Positions 17,965-28,137 are shown, counted from the first letter of the stretch. The stretch: 64,000 nt of DNA from Blastocatellia bacterium (GCA_016789265.1 JAEUQK010000014.1:62001-126000), one strand, 5' to 3'. The notes: generated by a model not told the origin, from the sequence alone. A program made the numbers and translations.

Positions 17965-18732
17965 TCAACGATCGCCCCAGTTTCCGTATCGACGTTCCCG
18001 GGTCTCGGCCGATTGATAACCGTAATCTCCAGTTTCCTGTTTCGGCGGAAACAACTTTCCCGAAAATATCGGCGCCGGACGTGCACTGTCAAAATCAGAC
18101 CATTTATCGTCCGCATCCTTGGGCTTGAAAATATAGCCGCGCAGAATATAGATACCGAACCCGATCAACATCGCGGGCAATAGCCCACGCATGATGTTTC
18201 TGAGGCCGAAGACATTCTGTAAGAGGAACGCAATACCCAAGACACTTAGCAAGATCCCCCATAGCTTCGGATTACCCTGGAATCGTCTTACAAGTACGTC
18301 CTCCGCAACATCTGGAGTGATCCCGGACCGGATCATTCGCGCGGTTCGCCAGGCGTCTAATCCGGCGAACGCCCACATACCCAGGGCTCCGAAAAAGAAA
18401 AGCGGAATGCCGCTAAGTATTGCGAGTTGAAACAGACCGATGAACACGCCAAAGTAAACAAGGGCTTTTACAGTCTGGCCATTGTAAGCCGCCCCCAAGC
18501 CCGGAACAACAGAAAGGATAAAAGCGATGAACGGGGACGTATTCTTTCGAACGTAAGGAGCATAGCCTGAATTCGAACTATTTTGCTGACGCAGCAGATC
18601 GACACCCATCACGATACAGTCCTGGCAATACGGAAACCCCTTAATGCGATGATCGCAGGCCGGGCACAGCGACTTGCCGCATCCGTTACACTGGACGACC
18701 GCACCATTTTGAGTATGGTATGCACAGTTCAT
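17965..18732 (-). CDS. membrane protein with N-terminal B-box-like zinc domain
   Basis: The first 40 residues hold a cross-brace of Cys and His (C3, H6, C15, C18, C23, C26, H28, C36, C39) like bacterial B-box zinc fingers. A TM2-like segment follows (VPGLGAAYNGQTVKALVYFGVF), then two more pairs of spans. The C-terminal tail of 55 residues is soluble. Family members with this order are found beside zinc-finger anti-sigma factors in Acidobacteriota, but no function is established. Its ATG shares one base with the TAA of the anti-sigma gene (TAATG), showing translational coupling. Confidence 0.75.
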   Translation of the reverse strand: MNCAYHTQNGAVVQCNGCGKSLCPACDHRIKGFPYCQDCIVMGVDLLRQQNSSNSGYAPYVRKNTSPFIAFILSVVPGLGAAYNGQTVKALVYFGVFIGLFQLAILSGIPLFFFGALGMWAFAGLDAWRTARMIRSGITPDVAEDVLVRRFQGNPKLWGILLSVLGIAFLLQNVFGLRNIMRGLLPAMLIGFGIYILRGYIFKPKDADDKWSDFDSARPAPIFSGKLFPPKQETGDYGYQSAETRERRYGNWGDR

Positions 18733-19511
18733 TATTTACTGTCCTCAACGTTGGCGTTACCCGGTGAGGGCTCTGATGCAGCCGGAGCCCTTCCAGTCGC
18801 TTCATTAAGTACTTCCGCGCCTTGTCGATAGGTTTGTTCGGCGATCTGATAACTTTTATTGTAAACATCCGCCAAAGAACCGTCAGCGGAAACCGTCTGA
18901 CTAAAGACCAAAAATGCTACCAGGGACATCAAAGCGACAGGGGCAAGCTGGGGGACCGAGATCGGGAAACTCAAGCTCCGAACCCAGTCGCGGAACTTCG
19001 AGTTTATCGACGGTCTCTTTGCCTTTGCACCTTCCGAACCGCTTGTTTGAGCGAGGATGCGTTGATGGAGTCCCGCAGGGACCGGCAATTCGTCGAGCTT
19101 ATAGCTCACAATCGCGGCGAGCGATCTGACAACCATTCCGGGTAGGTCAGTGCACTCATCACAAAGAACTGCGTGACGTTCCCATCGGTGGAATACAGTA
19201 GCCGGAAGAAATCCGTCGAGATAATCAGTAAGATGTTCTTCAAATTCGGAACAGCCTACCGTCGCGTCCGGTACTGTCTTTGACAAGATCTTTGCTTCCA
19301 AACGCGTGACTGCCGTTCGCGGTTCTGTCATCTGCCGACAAGCCGCGATCGTTGACTTCACATCATTCATCAGCGAATGGCACAGCGGACACTGCAGAGC
19401 GTGTGCCGACATGGCCTTGCGTGCATCCGGATCGAGAGCTTTCTCGAGATAATCAGAAAGCGAATTCTCGAACGCCGTGCAGTCTATGAAGTTGTCGCGT
19501 TCAAATCCCAT
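18732..19511 (-). CDS. anti-sigma factor with two tandem zinc-binding (ZAS-like) modules
   Basis: Residues C11, H37, C41 and C44 form a HxxxCxxC module, and C86, H112, C116 and C119 form a second. One membrane span follows (APVALMSLVAFLVFSQTV), then a short periplasmic tail. Anti-sigma factors of this zinc type hold an ECF sigma factor at the membrane until a signal releases it. The cognate sigma is most likely the gene immediately upstream, 62 bases away. Two modules in one protein are less common than one. Confidence 0.85.
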   Translation of the reverse strand: MGFERDNFIDCTAFENSLSDYLEKALDPDARKAMSAHALQCPLCHSLMNDVKSTIAACRQMTEPRTAVTRLEAKILSKTVPDATVGCSEFEEHLTDYLDGFLPATVFHRWERHAVLCDECTDLPGMVVRSLAAIVSYKLDELPVPAGLHQRILAQTSGSEGAKAKRPSINSKFRDWVRSLSFPISVPQLAPVALMSLVAFLVFSQTVSADGSLADVYNKSYQIAEQTYRQGAEVLNEATGRAPAASEPSPGNANVEDSK

Positions 19512-19573
19512 AACACTACCCCTTGATCAAACCATTTTCGTTATGACGGGCGAATCTACACATTTTGCTTCCG

Positions 19574-20188
19574 TTAAACCGTCACAACCCTCATTCTCTT
19601 CAATATCTTCGCCAGTTCGATACGGCCTCGGTTAATTCGCGACTTCACAGTTCCTTCTGGTATCTGAAGCATATCGACGATCTCCTGATAACTCAGTTCC
19701 TCGATGTCGCGAAGGATCACACATGTTTTCAGATCGGCCGGGAGTTTATCTATTCCTTCCTGGACCTGGACCGCAAGTTCACGGCGTTCCATCTCCTTAT
19801 GGGCCGACGAACCGACCGCACGGAGATGATACTGGTGGTCGTCCACCGCATCTGCCATCGTATTTTGCGGATTTCGCTGCCGATGTCGGTAATCATCAAT
19901 TATCAAATTTCGGGCCAAACGCATCAGCCAATTTGCGAGGTCGCCCTGTTTGGCGTCGTATTGATCCAGAGTTCGATAGATCCGGATGAATACTTCCTGC
20001 GTAAGATCCTCTGCCGCATCGGCGTTCGATGTGAATCGATAGGCGAGGTTGAAGATCCGGCGGGAAAAGAGTGTAACTATCTCTTCCCACGCGACGCCAT
20101 CACCGCCGCGTGCACGCCGCACAAGATCAGCACCATTTATTTCCGCAGACGCCTTTAATGCTTCCAAGCGAGTTCTCTCCGATAGCAA
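19574..20188 (-). CDS. ECF-type RNA polymerase sigma factor
   Basis: Region 2 is seen in FNLAYRFTSNADAAEDLTQEVFIRIYR and WLMRLARNLIIDDYRHR; region 4 in LPADLKTCVILRDIEELSYQEI and IPEGTVKSRINRGR. At 204 residues it is an ordinary ECF sigma. It precedes the zinc-finger anti-sigma gene in the same direction. A GGAAC / CGTA pair upstream suggests that it reads its own promoter. The regulon cannot be derived from the window. Confidence 0.93.
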   Translation of the reverse strand: MLSERTRLEALKASAEINGADLVRRARGGDGVAWEEIVTLFSRRIFNLAYRFTSNADAAEDLTQEVFIRIYRTLDQYDAKQGDLANWLMRLARNLIIDDYRHRQRNPQNTMADAVDDHQYHLRAVGSSAHKEMERRELAVQVQEGIDKLPADLKTCVILRDIEELSYQEIVDMLQIPEGTVKSRINRGRIELAKILKRMRVVTV

Positions 20189-20239
20189 ATGCCCTGAAAA
20201 GGCAACAAAGCAATAACGCCCGCCTTGTCAAAGCTGATT

Positions 20240-20265
20240 TACGATACCAGAAAACGAAAAGTTCC
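20240..20265 (-). promoter_or_regulatory. possible ECF-type autoregulatory promoter
   Basis: On the minus strand GGAACTT (from 20265) is followed after 17 bases by CGTAAA (from 20243), about 50 bases before the sigma factor start. GGAAC/CGTA-type elements are the usual promoter of ECF sigma factors and often drive their own gene. The match is by eye only. Confidence 0.4.
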
Positions 20266-20391
20266 GCTAAAGGCAGGAAATATGTAAGGGAGTTAGCCTT
20301 TCTCCCACAAATACAGTATCTTCGTGTGTTTGTTGCCTGTTCGGTCTGAGCAGGAGCAGGGTCACCGATATTCAAAATAGAGACGTTCGAT

Positions 20392-21453
20392 TTGCGCAAG
20401 TATATTAAATTCACATTACTTCTCCTTTTCGCGGTCTTTTTGCTTTGGTTCTTTGGCAGGAACCTCGATTGGAAGGAGGTCGGATCAAGCCTTCGAAAGG
20501 CCGAACCCTTTTACCTCGGTCTCGCGTTTGTGGGCATTTGCATAGGTTATTTTCTTCGAGCTGTACGCTGGAAAGTTCTGCTTAGGCCAATTACCGAAGC
20601 AGATCTTCGAGAACTTTTCGCAACGACCACGGTAGGTTTTGCAGCAATTTTGATGGTCGGACGTGCCGGCGAGATCGTCCGTCCAATGTGGCTTCCGATG
20701 CGTGACAGGCGAGTAAGGCCAAGCGCAGCCCTTGTTACTATCTTTGTCGAACGAATGTTCGATCTCGCTTCTTTGTTTGTTTTCTTTTCGATCAGCCTGA
20801 TCTGGTTTAAGGCTCCGGCGGGTCGGGAATCCGAATTCGCGTCGATAGAATTGGTCGGTAATCTGATGCTTGCGGCGACCATACTGGGCTTTGTCGCGAT
20901 GTTCGTGTATCACCGGTTTTCAGCTCCGGTTATCTCGTGGTTCGAACGATTTACCGATAAAGCTTGGGTTCCGGGTCGGGTGCGGGCGTTGTTTTTGAGC
21001 CTTTTGCGACAGTCGGCGGCCGCTTTAGATATTTTGAAGAGCCCGCGCGAGATATTCTGGGTCATCTTCTGGACGACCGCTTTGTGGTTTGCGATCGCAT
21101 TACCCACTTGGCTCATTATCCGGGCTTTCGGCCTCGAAATGAGTTTCATCGATTCGATCTTCGTAATGGGGGTCGCGAGCCTCGGGTCGCTGATACCGAC
21201 GCCGGGCGGTGCAGCCGGTGCCTTCCATGCGGCCACGGCCGGAGCCCTTTTGCTGTTGGGCGTGAGTCAGGATGTTGCGGCGGCCGTGTCGATCATAATG
21301 CACCTGATCTATTTCGTACCGGCTGTGGTATTTGGGTTATATTATTTCTTTCACGGTGATATAAGCGTCGAGCGCTTTCGTAGCCTGCTCTCCAGCGAAA
21401 ATGCGGAAAGGGAGATCGAAACTGATTCTCCCGATTTTGTTGCCGAAAACTAG
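20392..21453 (+). CDS. YbhN/UPF0104-type flippase-like integral membrane protein
   Basis: A protein of 353 residues with about eight spans, matching the lysylphosphatidylglycerol synthase transmembrane region family (AglD2/YbhN). Characteristic segments are FGRNLDWKEVGSSL, RAVRWKVLLRPI, VGRAGEIVRPMW and LIPTPGGAAGAFHAAT. Members are thought to move or bind lipid-linked molecules in the membrane. The start is TTG with no clear ribosome site. It is divergent from the ECF sigma factor across 203 bases. Confidence 0.85.
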   Translation: MRKYIKFTLLLLFAVFLLWFFGRNLDWKEVGSSLRKAEPFYLGLAFVGICIGYFLRAVRWKVLLRPITEADLRELFATTTVGFAAILMVGRAGEIVRPMWLPMRDRRVRPSAALVTIFVERMFDLASLFVFFSISLIWFKAPAGRESEFASIELVGNLMLAATILGFVAMFVYHRFSAPVISWFERFTDKAWVPGRVRALFLSLLRQSAAALDILKSPREIFWVIFWTTALWFAIALPTWLIIRAFGLEMSFIDSIFVMGVASLGSLIPTPGGAAGAFHAATAGALLLLGVSQDVAAAVSIIMHLIYFVPAVVFGLYYFFHGDISVERFRSLLSSENAEREIETDSPDFVAEN

Positions 21454-21523
21454 GGTTTGCGCCTCCGACGCGGATTCATTATCTTAACCTTGGTCAAACC
21501 GATATTCTTTCAGGTCAACGATT

Positions 21524-22018
21524 ATGCGCTGCCCATTTTGCGGACACATTGAAGATAAAGTAGTCGATTCACGCGAAGCCAAAGACGGCGATGCCATAAG
21601 ACGTCGTCGAGAATGCCTGGGTTGCGGGCGGCGTTTCACTTCATATGAGCGGATCGATGAGATCCCCTATATGGTTGTCAAGAAGGATGGACGGCGGGAA
21701 ACCTTCGATCGGAACAAGGTTTTGTCGGGACTTTTGCGAGCTTGTGAAAAAAGGCCGATCTCCACGCCTCAGCTTGAAGCGATCGTTGATGAGATCGAAA
21801 AGGAAGTTCAGGATTCTCAGGATCGTGAACTCGGGACGAACGACATAGGGAAACTAATAATGCGTCGCCTTAAGACACTCGACAAAGTTGCATATGTTCG
21901 TTTTGCCTCAGTTTACCTGGAGTTTGAAGATGTCTCGGCATTTATGACCGAACTCAAGGCGCTTGTCAATTCCCGAGCGCAGACCCCAGCCGCTCTCAAA
22001 AAGAAGAAAAAGAAATAA
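21524..22018 (+). CDS. nrdR: transcriptional repressor NrdR
   Basis: NrdR represses ribonucleotide reductase genes in response to dATP/ATP. The N-terminal zinc ribbon is complete (CPFC near the start, [13 protein letters not shown] later) and an ATP-cone domain follows ([20 protein letters not shown]). The tail is Lys-rich. Length 164 is normal. No nrd gene lies in the window, so its targets are elsewhere. It precedes lon by 118 bases in the same direction. Confidence 0.96.
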   Translation: MRCPFCGHIEDKVVDSREAKDGDAIRRRRECLGCGRRFTSYERIDEIPYMVVKKDGRRETFDRNKVLSGLLRACEKRPISTPQLEAIVDEIEKEVQDSQDRELGTNDIGKLIMRRLKTLDKVAYVRFASVYLEFEDVSAFMTELKALVNSRAQTPAALKKKKKK

Positions 22019-22136
22019 TTCGATCCGAAAAGCCAGGAAATTGGAGAGAAAGTCATACGCTGCGGCGTTTGCAAAGTACCTTTGTCTGATGCGACCGAAT
22101 TGCCGATTCAGCTTCAAAGACCTAAGATAGGTTTTT

Positions 22137-24557
22137 ATGGCTGATTTTGAAGAATTCTCCGTTGGGCTCGCTGAATCTGACGCTATCGAACCGATGATGC
22201 AGATCCCGTCGGATCTGCCCGCGCTTCCATTAAGGGATATCGTTATCTATCCGTTCATGATCGTTCCGCTGTTCGTTTCGCGGGACAAATCGATAAAGGC
22301 TGTCGAAGAGGCGCTCAAGGATAATCGGATGATCGTCCTGGTCTCTCAAAAAGACCTGAACAAGGAGGATCCGAACCGAGAAGACCTTTTCGACGTCGGG
22401 ACCGTAGCCATCATAATGCGAATGCTGAAACTGCCGGACGGCAGGATCCGCATTTTGATCCAAGGGCTTTCTCGAACCAAGATCGACGGGGTCAGCTCTG
22501 GCGGCGACCACGTTCGCGCGACGATCACACCGGTTTCGGAACCGTTGGCTCCTGAGAATTCGCTCGAGGTAGAGGCGCTCATTCGAAATGTCCGAAGCTT
22601 GATGGAACGAGCAGCGAGCCTCGGAAAGAACATCTCGCCTGAAGTTCTCGCGATCATCGCAAATCTGGATGATGCGGGCCGCCTTGCGGACCTGTCGGCA
22701 TCTAATTTGGATCTTAAGGTCGAAGACGCTCAGAGCGTTTTGGACATAATCGATCCCGTTGCCCGTCTCCGAAAGATCAACGACCTGCTTAATAAAGAGA
22801 TCGAGGTCCTGACGGTCCAACAGGAGATCAATACACAGGCTCGGGCTGACATTGACCGGTCTCAACGTGAGTTCTTCCTTCGGCAGCAGTTAAAGGCGAT
22901 CCAGTCAGAACTGGGTGAAGGGAATGAGCTCTTTGAGGAGATCGAACAATATCGCGACAAGATTCTCAAATCGAAAATGCCCGAATTGGCCGAAGAAGAG
23001 GCTCTTCGCCAGCTCAAGAAGCTAGAGAGGATGCATCCGGATACGGCCGAGACAGCGACACTTCGGAACTGGCTCGACATCATGACCGATCTGCCCTGGT
23101 CGACGGCTTCCGAGGATAATCTGGATATAACGAAAGCTGAAAAGATACTTGACGAAGACCACTTTGGACTTGAAAGGGTAAAAGAACGCATTGTTGAGGC
23201 TTTGGCGGTCCGAAAACTGATGGAGAAGCCGAAAGGTTCGATCCTATGCCTTGTCGGCCCTCCCGGAGTAGGGAAAACGTCGCTCGGTCGATCGGTCGCT
23301 AGAGCCGTAAATCGAAAATTTGTGCGACTTTCGCTCGGCGGGCTCCATGATGAGGCTGAGATCCGGGGACACCGACGGACCTACGTCGGCGCGATGCCTG
23401 GGCGTATCATTCAAGCGATCCAGCAGGCGGGAACCAATAATCCGCTTATCATGCTGGATGAGATCGACAAGGTTGGGGCAGATTTCCGCGGAGATCCAAG
23501 TTCAGCACTTTTGGAAGTTCTCGATCCCGAACAGAACTTTGCATTTCGCGACAATTATCTGGGTGTGACGTTCGATCTTTCGAATGTAATGTTCATGACG
23601 ACAGCCAATGTCCTGGATACGATCCAACCGGCCTTGCGCGACCGGATGGAGATCATTCAACTCTCAGGATATACCGAAGAGGAAAAGCTTGAGATCGCCA
23701 AACGGCATCTTGTTCCAAAGCAGATCGATGAGAACGGCCTTGCAAAAGACGATGTACGGTTTGACCGCAAGGCTCTTGCGAGAGTGATAAGTGAATATAC
23801 CCAAGAGGCCGGCCTTCGTCATTTGGAACGGGAGATCGGGAAGATCTGTCGAAAGGTCGCCAGGAAAAAGGCGGAACTTGAAAAGAAGTTCAAGCCTGTA
23901 AAGGTTTCCGTTGAGAACCTTCGCGGATTTCTAAGGGCGCCGAAGATCTTCAATGAAGGAGCGCTGAAAAAGGACCAAATTGGAACGGTTACAGGACTGG
24001 CCTGGACGGCCGTTGGCGGCGATATCCTTTTTATTGAGGCCTTGAAGACCAAAGGAAAAGGGAAGCTGCTGCTTACGGGCCAGTTGGGCGAGGTGATGCA
24101 GGAATCAGCTCAAGCTGCTTTTTCCTTCGCAAAAGCACGTTCGAGAGAACTTGGTATCGACGATGAGATACTGGAGAACTTCGATATTCACATTCATTTG
24201 CCCGAGGGCGCTATACCCAAAGACGGTCCAAGCGCCGGGATCACAATGGCAACGGCACTTGTTTCCGTACTCGCCCAGCGCCCGGTGCGAAAGGACGTTG
24301 CGATGACCGGTGAGATAACATTGAGAGGCAACGTACTCCCTATCGGAGGTGTCAAAGAAAAGTTGCTTGCGGCCAGACGTGCCAAGATCAAGACTGTGAT
24401 CCTTCCGGAACCTAATCGGCGAGACCTTGAGGATATGCCGAAGGAGGTTATGGAGGATCTGAATTTTGTTTTTGTTGACAATGTACTGCAGGTTTTCGAA
24501 ACCGCTTTGCTGGAGGCAAGATCAGCGGGGAAAGCTTCGGCGGCAAAACGATCTTGA
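22137..24557 (+). CDS. lon: ATP-dependent Lon protease
   Basis: Lon degrades misfolded and regulatory proteins in the cytoplasm. The 806-residue protein has the N-terminal substrate domain ([21 protein letters not shown]), an AAA+ module with Walker [10 protein letters not shown] at 374-382 and Walker [11 protein letters not shown], and a C-terminal peptidase with catalytic Ser699 (KDGPSAGIT) and Lys742 (GVKEKLL), the expected spacing. No heat-shock operator was recognised in the 118 bases upstream. Confidence 0.98.
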   Translation: MADFEEFSVGLAESDAIEPMMQIPSDLPALPLRDIVIYPFMIVPLFVSRDKSIKAVEEALKDNRMIVLVSQKDLNKEDPNREDLFDVGTVAIIMRMLKLPDGRIRILIQGLSRTKIDGVSSGGDHVRATITPVSEPLAPENSLEVEALIRNVRSLMERAASLGKNISPEVLAIIANLDDAGRLADLSASNLDLKVEDAQSVLDIIDPVARLRKINDLLNKEIEVLTVQQEINTQARADIDRSQREFFLRQQLKAIQSELGEGNELFEEIEQYRDKILKSKMPELAEEEALRQLKKLERMHPDTAETATLRNWLDIMTDLPWSTASEDNLDITKAEKILDEDHFGLERVKERIVEALAVRKLMEKPKGSILCLVGPPGVGKTSLGRSVARAVNRKFVRLSLGGLHDEAEIRGHRRTYVGAMPGRIIQAIQQAGTNNPLIMLDEIDKVGADFRGDPSSALLEVLDPEQNFAFRDNYLGVTFDLSNVMFMTTANVLDTIQPALRDRMEIIQLSGYTEEEKLEIAKRHLVPKQIDENGLAKDDVRFDRKALARVISEYTQEAGLRHLEREIGKICRKVARKKAELEKKFKPVKVSVENLRGFLRAPKIFNEGALKKDQIGTVTGLAWTAVGGDILFIEALKTKGKGKLLLTGQLGEVMQESAQAAFSFAKARSRELGIDDEILENFDIHIHLPEGAIPKDGPSAGITMATALVSVLAQRPVRKDVAMTGEITLRGNVLPIGGVKEKLLAARRAKIKTVILPEPNRRDLEDMPKEVMEDLNFVFVDNVLQVFETALLEARSAGKASAAKRS

Positions 24558-24745
24558 TGGCATATTCGTTGACCGAAACTCGCGACCGTGCTAGCTTTAC
24601 TATGGGGCTTTGTGCATTCGTAGTGCGCTCTTAAGGAACTTTTTCCGGACATGAGCGTTTCAGTCTTCGGATGAATAAACGTTTTCGCCCTTTTCTTTAC
24701 AAACGATATCTTGGGTCCGGCTCAAGGGTATTTTTATTAAGTTCA

Positions 24746-26527
24746 ATGAAATCAATCGGATATAAGGTTTTATCGATCACATTTATCTTCGTTCTTGGTT
24801 GGTCAGCCGTAACGGCTCAAACCGCCGAGATACTGGGAGCACAAGCCCAGATCAACAAGATCCTGGAGGACTCTGGAAAGCATTTCAAAGATGGAATGGC
24901 GGCCATGAAGGCCGGCCACAGGTCGGAATCCGGTGAAAAATTTGATCGATCTGTCGAAACGTTTCTCCTCTCGACGATAAACATTCAGCGGGATGCAAAG
25001 CTGCAAGCTTGTTATGCCCAGTTGATCGAGACCGTCTATCGGTTGGAATTTCCTTCCGATGCTCAGCCGCCGCAGTTTCGCGCTTTGTCCGCAACGTGTG
25101 GATGGAAATGGAACGAAGGTGATTTAAAGCTGGCTGATGAGGTGGCTCAACTCGTGAAGCCGGTCAAGAAAGTGCCGAATACCGACACGTCAGTCATTGC
25201 CGCCGTCGTGCCGGTAACCGGAGCGGTGGATCCGGTTCAGTTTGTAGGATTCAACAGCCAGAGTTTTGAGCCTTCGCCGCTTGATGAGCTTTCACGTCTT
25301 GAACTTACCGCAGACGAACAGGACATCGAAAATAACCCGATCGCTCAACAGCAGTATCAATACATTCAGTATGCGGTATCTAACCGGTCTCTGGGCTTTG
25401 CCTTTCAGGTCCACCCGATGATCCAGCAGTACATCAACTACTATCGCGGCCGAGGACGGACGACGATGGAAGTTGGGCTTTACCGCTCGGGAATGTTCAT
25501 GTCGATGGCTCGCCGCATCTTTCGTGAAGAAGGAATCCCGGAAAACGTTGCTTGGCTCGGACAGGTAGAAAGCGCGTGGAAGCCCACGGCAATGTCATGG
25601 GCAGCGGCGTCGGGTCTTTGGCAGTTCATTCCGGGAACAGGCTCGCGTTTTGGCCTCCGACGCACCGCGCATGTTGATGAACGAAACAGCTTTGACGAAG
25701 CGACACGTGCATCAGCCCGCTATCTGAAGTTCTTGTTCAACCGCTACGGTAATTGGGAATTGGCAATGGCCGCGTACAACTGCGGTGAAGGCAACGTCGA
25801 TCGGGCTGTCCGCCGCGCCGGAGTCGCTAATTTCTGGGCCGCTTATCCATACCTTCCGAAGGAAACGCGCAATTACGTCCCGAATATACTGGCGACGATC
25901 CTGGTGGCAAATAACCCTTCGCAATACGGATTCGGGCATGTTCGTCCGGCACCGTCGCTTCGTTACGACCGGATACGCGTACCGGCGTCGACCAATCTAA
26001 GTATCATTGCCCAAGCCTCGGACACAAGCGTTCAGTACATTCGTTACCTGAATCCGCATTTCCGCAGCAACGTCACTCCGCCGGAACCTTACATCGTCAA
26101 TGTTCCGGCGGGTAAGTCGGATGAGGTGGTCGCGGTATTCAAGCGGCTGCCTGCTTCAAAGGTAAACAACACAAATCTCGCTAATTCAGTTCAAGGTGAA
26201 ACGTGGCAGACCATCGCGAACCGTACAGGAGTTAGCATTTCGGACCTGATGGCGGCAAATCCGGGAATGAAGGAGCCGAAAGGCAAGGTATTCGTTCCTA
26301 TGGCTGCGGGCAACCGCGTCGCGGCTACATCCTACAATCGCCCGGCAAGTTCCTCATCTGCGACGACTGCGAGCAATGTGAAGGTAGTTAAGGCTCAGGC
26401 GGGAGATACGGTGACGAAACTGGCGGTTCGCAATGGTGTCGATCCGACCGAGGTCGCCAAATACAATGGTCTTCTGCCGAATTCGGTCCTCGGTGCCGGA
26501 CGCGAGATAAAGATACCGACCAAATAG
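24746..26527 (+). CDS. MltD-like lytic transglycosylase with LysM domains
   Basis: Start placed at ATG 24746, which opens with a signal peptide (MKSIGYKVLSITF to WSAVTAQ); an ATG at 24671 adds 25 basic residues. After a helical N-terminal region comes a family-1 lytic transglycosylase/SLT domain with VAWLGQVESAWKPTAMSW holding the catalytic Glu, and AASGLWQFIPGTGSRFGL, NRYGNWELAMAAYNCGEG. Two LysM modules end the protein (ETWQTIANRTGVSISDLM and AGDTVTKLAVRNGVD). It cleaves glycan strands to 1,6-anhydro ends in the periplasm. Confidence 0.92.
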   Translation: MKSIGYKVLSITFIFVLGWSAVTAQTAEILGAQAQINKILEDSGKHFKDGMAAMKAGHRSESGEKFDRSVETFLLSTINIQRDAKLQACYAQLIETVYRLEFPSDAQPPQFRALSATCGWKWNEGDLKLADEVAQLVKPVKKVPNTDTSVIAAVVPVTGAVDPVQFVGFNSQSFEPSPLDELSRLELTADEQDIENNPIAQQQYQYIQYAVSNRSLGFAFQVHPMIQQYINYYRGRGRTTMEVGLYRSGMFMSMARRIFREEGIPENVAWLGQVESAWKPTAMSWAAASGLWQFIPGTGSRFGLRRTAHVDERNSFDEATRASARYLKFLFNRYGNWELAMAAYNCGEGNVDRAVRRAGVANFWAAYPYLPKETRNYVPNILATILVANNPSQYGFGHVRPAPSLRYDRIRVPASTNLSIIAQASDTSVQYIRYLNPHFRSNVTPPEPYIVNVPAGKSDEVVAVFKRLPASKVNNTNLANSVQGETWQTIANRTGVSISDLMAANPGMKEPKGKVFVPMAAGNRVAATSYNRPASSSSATTASNVKVVKAQAGDTVTKLAVRNGVDPTEVAKYNGLLPNSVLGAGREIKIPTK

Positions 26528-26549
26528 GGTTCGCACAAAATAGTTTGTT

Positions 26550-26585
26550 AGGCCGGGGCAATTGACGTCCTGGCCTTATTGTTTT
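26550..26585 (+). terminator. intrinsic terminator after the lytic transglycosylase
   Basis: Stem AGGCCGGG / CCTGGCCT (one G-U pair) with a loop of about eleven bases, followed by TATTGTTTT. The GntR-type gene starts only a few bases later, so its promoter must overlap this element or lie upstream. Confidence 0.65.
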
Positions 26586-26588
26586 GCG

Positions 26589-27467
26589 ATGAAGCTTTGG
26601 ATCACGAGAAATTCAGAGATATCGATAAAGGATCAAATGGTCACACAGGTGCGCGTTGCCGTGGCGGCAGGTGATCTGAAGGCCGGCGACCGGTTGCCGA
26701 GCACTCGCGAGGTCGCCCGGAGGTTCTCTATTCATCCAAACACGGTGTCGGCTGCATATCGCGAACTTGCAGGCAGCGGGGATGTTGTCAAGCAGGACGG
26801 AAGCGGCGTGTTCGTAGCGGAATCGAACGTACGCACCGATGTTCTCGATAGGCTGATCAATGAGATGATCTCTAAGGCCGAGTCGTACGGGTTCGAGAAA
26901 CAGGACGTGCTGAGGCGAGTCGGGCGGCGGTTGGAAAGCACGAGTGGATCAGTAGGATTTGCGCTTTTCGAACCCAATCCAAACCTTGCGGAGATCGTTG
27001 CGCATGAGGTTTCAACTGCTACGAGGTTATCGGTTACGGTAGTCGGAGCAGACGAACTCGCCGGTGTCCTCGAACGCGGATTGCGGTTGATCGCACTGGC
27101 GGATGAGAAGCCGAATCTTGTCGTATATGAATGCACGTTCCTCAATGCGAACTCGGTCGCGATATCGATGGCCGGGCAGACGAGACCCGCATCCAATGAC
27201 ATCGTCGCCATAGTCTCAGCGTGGGAAGAATTTATGACGTACGCACGCGTGTTCCTGATCGCCGCGAAGATTGACGCCGACTCGATCGTCGCCATTTCGA
27301 CTAAGGACAGAGGATGGCGTTCGAAACTGCGGGCAGCGTCGGTGATCATCTGTGATTCGGTTGTCGCAGGCAAGTTGTCGTGCGATAAGCGTGTCCGAAT
27401 CTTCCCGTTGATAGCGCGTTCTTCTCTCAGCGAACTCAATCCACCCGCCCTTGATCGCAAGGCTTAA
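26589..27467 (+). CDS. GntR-family (YtrA-like) transcriptional regulator
   Basis: ATG 26589 gives a start right at the conserved domain. The winged helix-turn-helix reads IKDQMVTQVRVAVAAGDL, GDRLPSTREVARRFSIHPNTVSAAYREL and GSGVFV. The remaining 190 residues match neither an aminotransferase (too short for MocR) nor a domain I recognise, so the ligand is unknown. It starts close after a terminator and is followed by 160 bases that contain an inverted repeat. Confidence 0.85.
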   Translation: MKLWITRNSEISIKDQMVTQVRVAVAAGDLKAGDRLPSTREVARRFSIHPNTVSAAYRELAGSGDVVKQDGSGVFVAESNVRTDVLDRLINEMISKAESYGFEKQDVLRRVGRRLESTSGSVGFALFEPNPNLAEIVAHEVSTATRLSVTVVGADELAGVLERGLRLIALADEKPNLVVYECTFLNANSVAISMAGQTRPASNDIVAIVSAWEEFMTYARVFLIAAKIDADSIVAISTKDRGWRSKLRAASVIICDSVVAGKLSCDKRVRIFPLIARSSLSELNPPALDRKA

Positions 27468-27556
27468 TAGTCGCGATGTCAGCCGCTATTGTTTTTTCAA
27501 CGATTGAATGCCGACTGGTCTATTCCCAACTTTTAGAGATCCGACGCGCACACCTT

Positions 27557-27579
27557 GTTAAACTGTACTGTCGTTTAAC
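27557..27579. repeat. perfect inverted repeat, possible operator
   Basis: GTTAAAC at 27557-27563 and GTTTAAC at 27573-27579 are exact inverse copies with nine bases between. It lies 49 bases before the glycine-zipper protein start and 90 bases after the GntR-type gene. GntR-family operators are often of this size, but no link is shown. Confidence 0.4.
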
Positions 27580-27627
27580 CCTCCGCATCCGTTATTCGGT
27601 AGCCTATTTGATACGAGGTAACTTTGA

Positions 27628-28071
27628 ATGAAAAAAGCGATCTTTGCATCAATTTTCACGTTCCTGATTTTTATCTCAAGCGGTCTGGCACAGTCGGATT
27701 GGAGCGCGGTGCGCGATCTTAGGCCCGGGACGCGGGTTGTAATTCTAGAACGCAGCGGAGCCGAAACGAAGGCTCGAGTCAGTCGTGCCGACGATACGAT
27801 AGTATTTCTCGAAAAGGCCCGGACGATCGCACGCGATTCGATCACGCGGGTCTATCTAACCAAGCGCGGATCGATCTTGAAGCGTGCTCTGATCGGAGCG
27901 GCGGCTGGCGCCGGGATCGGTGTTGCGATCGGTATTGGGGTTACTGCCGCTACCAAGAGCAACGGGCTTGCGGCGGCCGGTGGATTTCTGATCGGGATCC
28001 CGGCCGGTGCCGCGGTTGGAGCTGCGACGGTCGAAAGAAAACGAGGAAGGCTGATCTATTCGGCGGACTGA
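27628..28071 (+). CDS. secreted hypothetical protein with glycine-zipper segment
   Basis: A signal peptide (MKKAIFASIFTFLIFISSGLAQS) is followed by a small beta-rich region (RDLRPGTRVVILERSGAETKARV and RDSITRVYL). Two glycine-rich hydrophobic stretches follow (IGAAAGAGIGVAIGIGV, FLIGIPAGAAVGAAT), as in glycine-zipper proteins that insert in or lie along membranes. No specific family recognised. The pattern is common in secreted acidobacterial proteins of unknown role. Confidence 0.7.
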   Translation: MKKAIFASIFTFLIFISSGLAQSDWSAVRDLRPGTRVVILERSGAETKARVSRADDTIVFLEKARTIARDSITRVYLTKRGSILKRALIGAAAGAGIGVAIGIGVTAATKSNGLAAAGGFLIGIPAGAAVGAATVERKRGRLIYSAD

Positions 28072-28098
28072 AGATAGTACGAATCCGTATGATCACAC

Positions 28099-28135
28099 TT
28101 GACTTTGTTTTGAATTGTAACTAGAATCGTTACAG
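28099..28135 (+). promoter_or_regulatory. Rrf2 promoter with embedded operator 1
   Basis: TTGACT (28099-28104) and TAGAAT (28122-28127) are spaced by 17 bases. The palindrome TGTAAC-N7-GTTACA (28116-28134) straddles the -10 box, so a bound repressor would block RNA polymerase. The regulator's ATG is at 28138, only about eleven bases after the -10 box, giving a transcript with almost no leader. The same palindrome recurs at 28582 and 33031. Confidence 0.7.
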
Positions 28136-28137
28136 TT

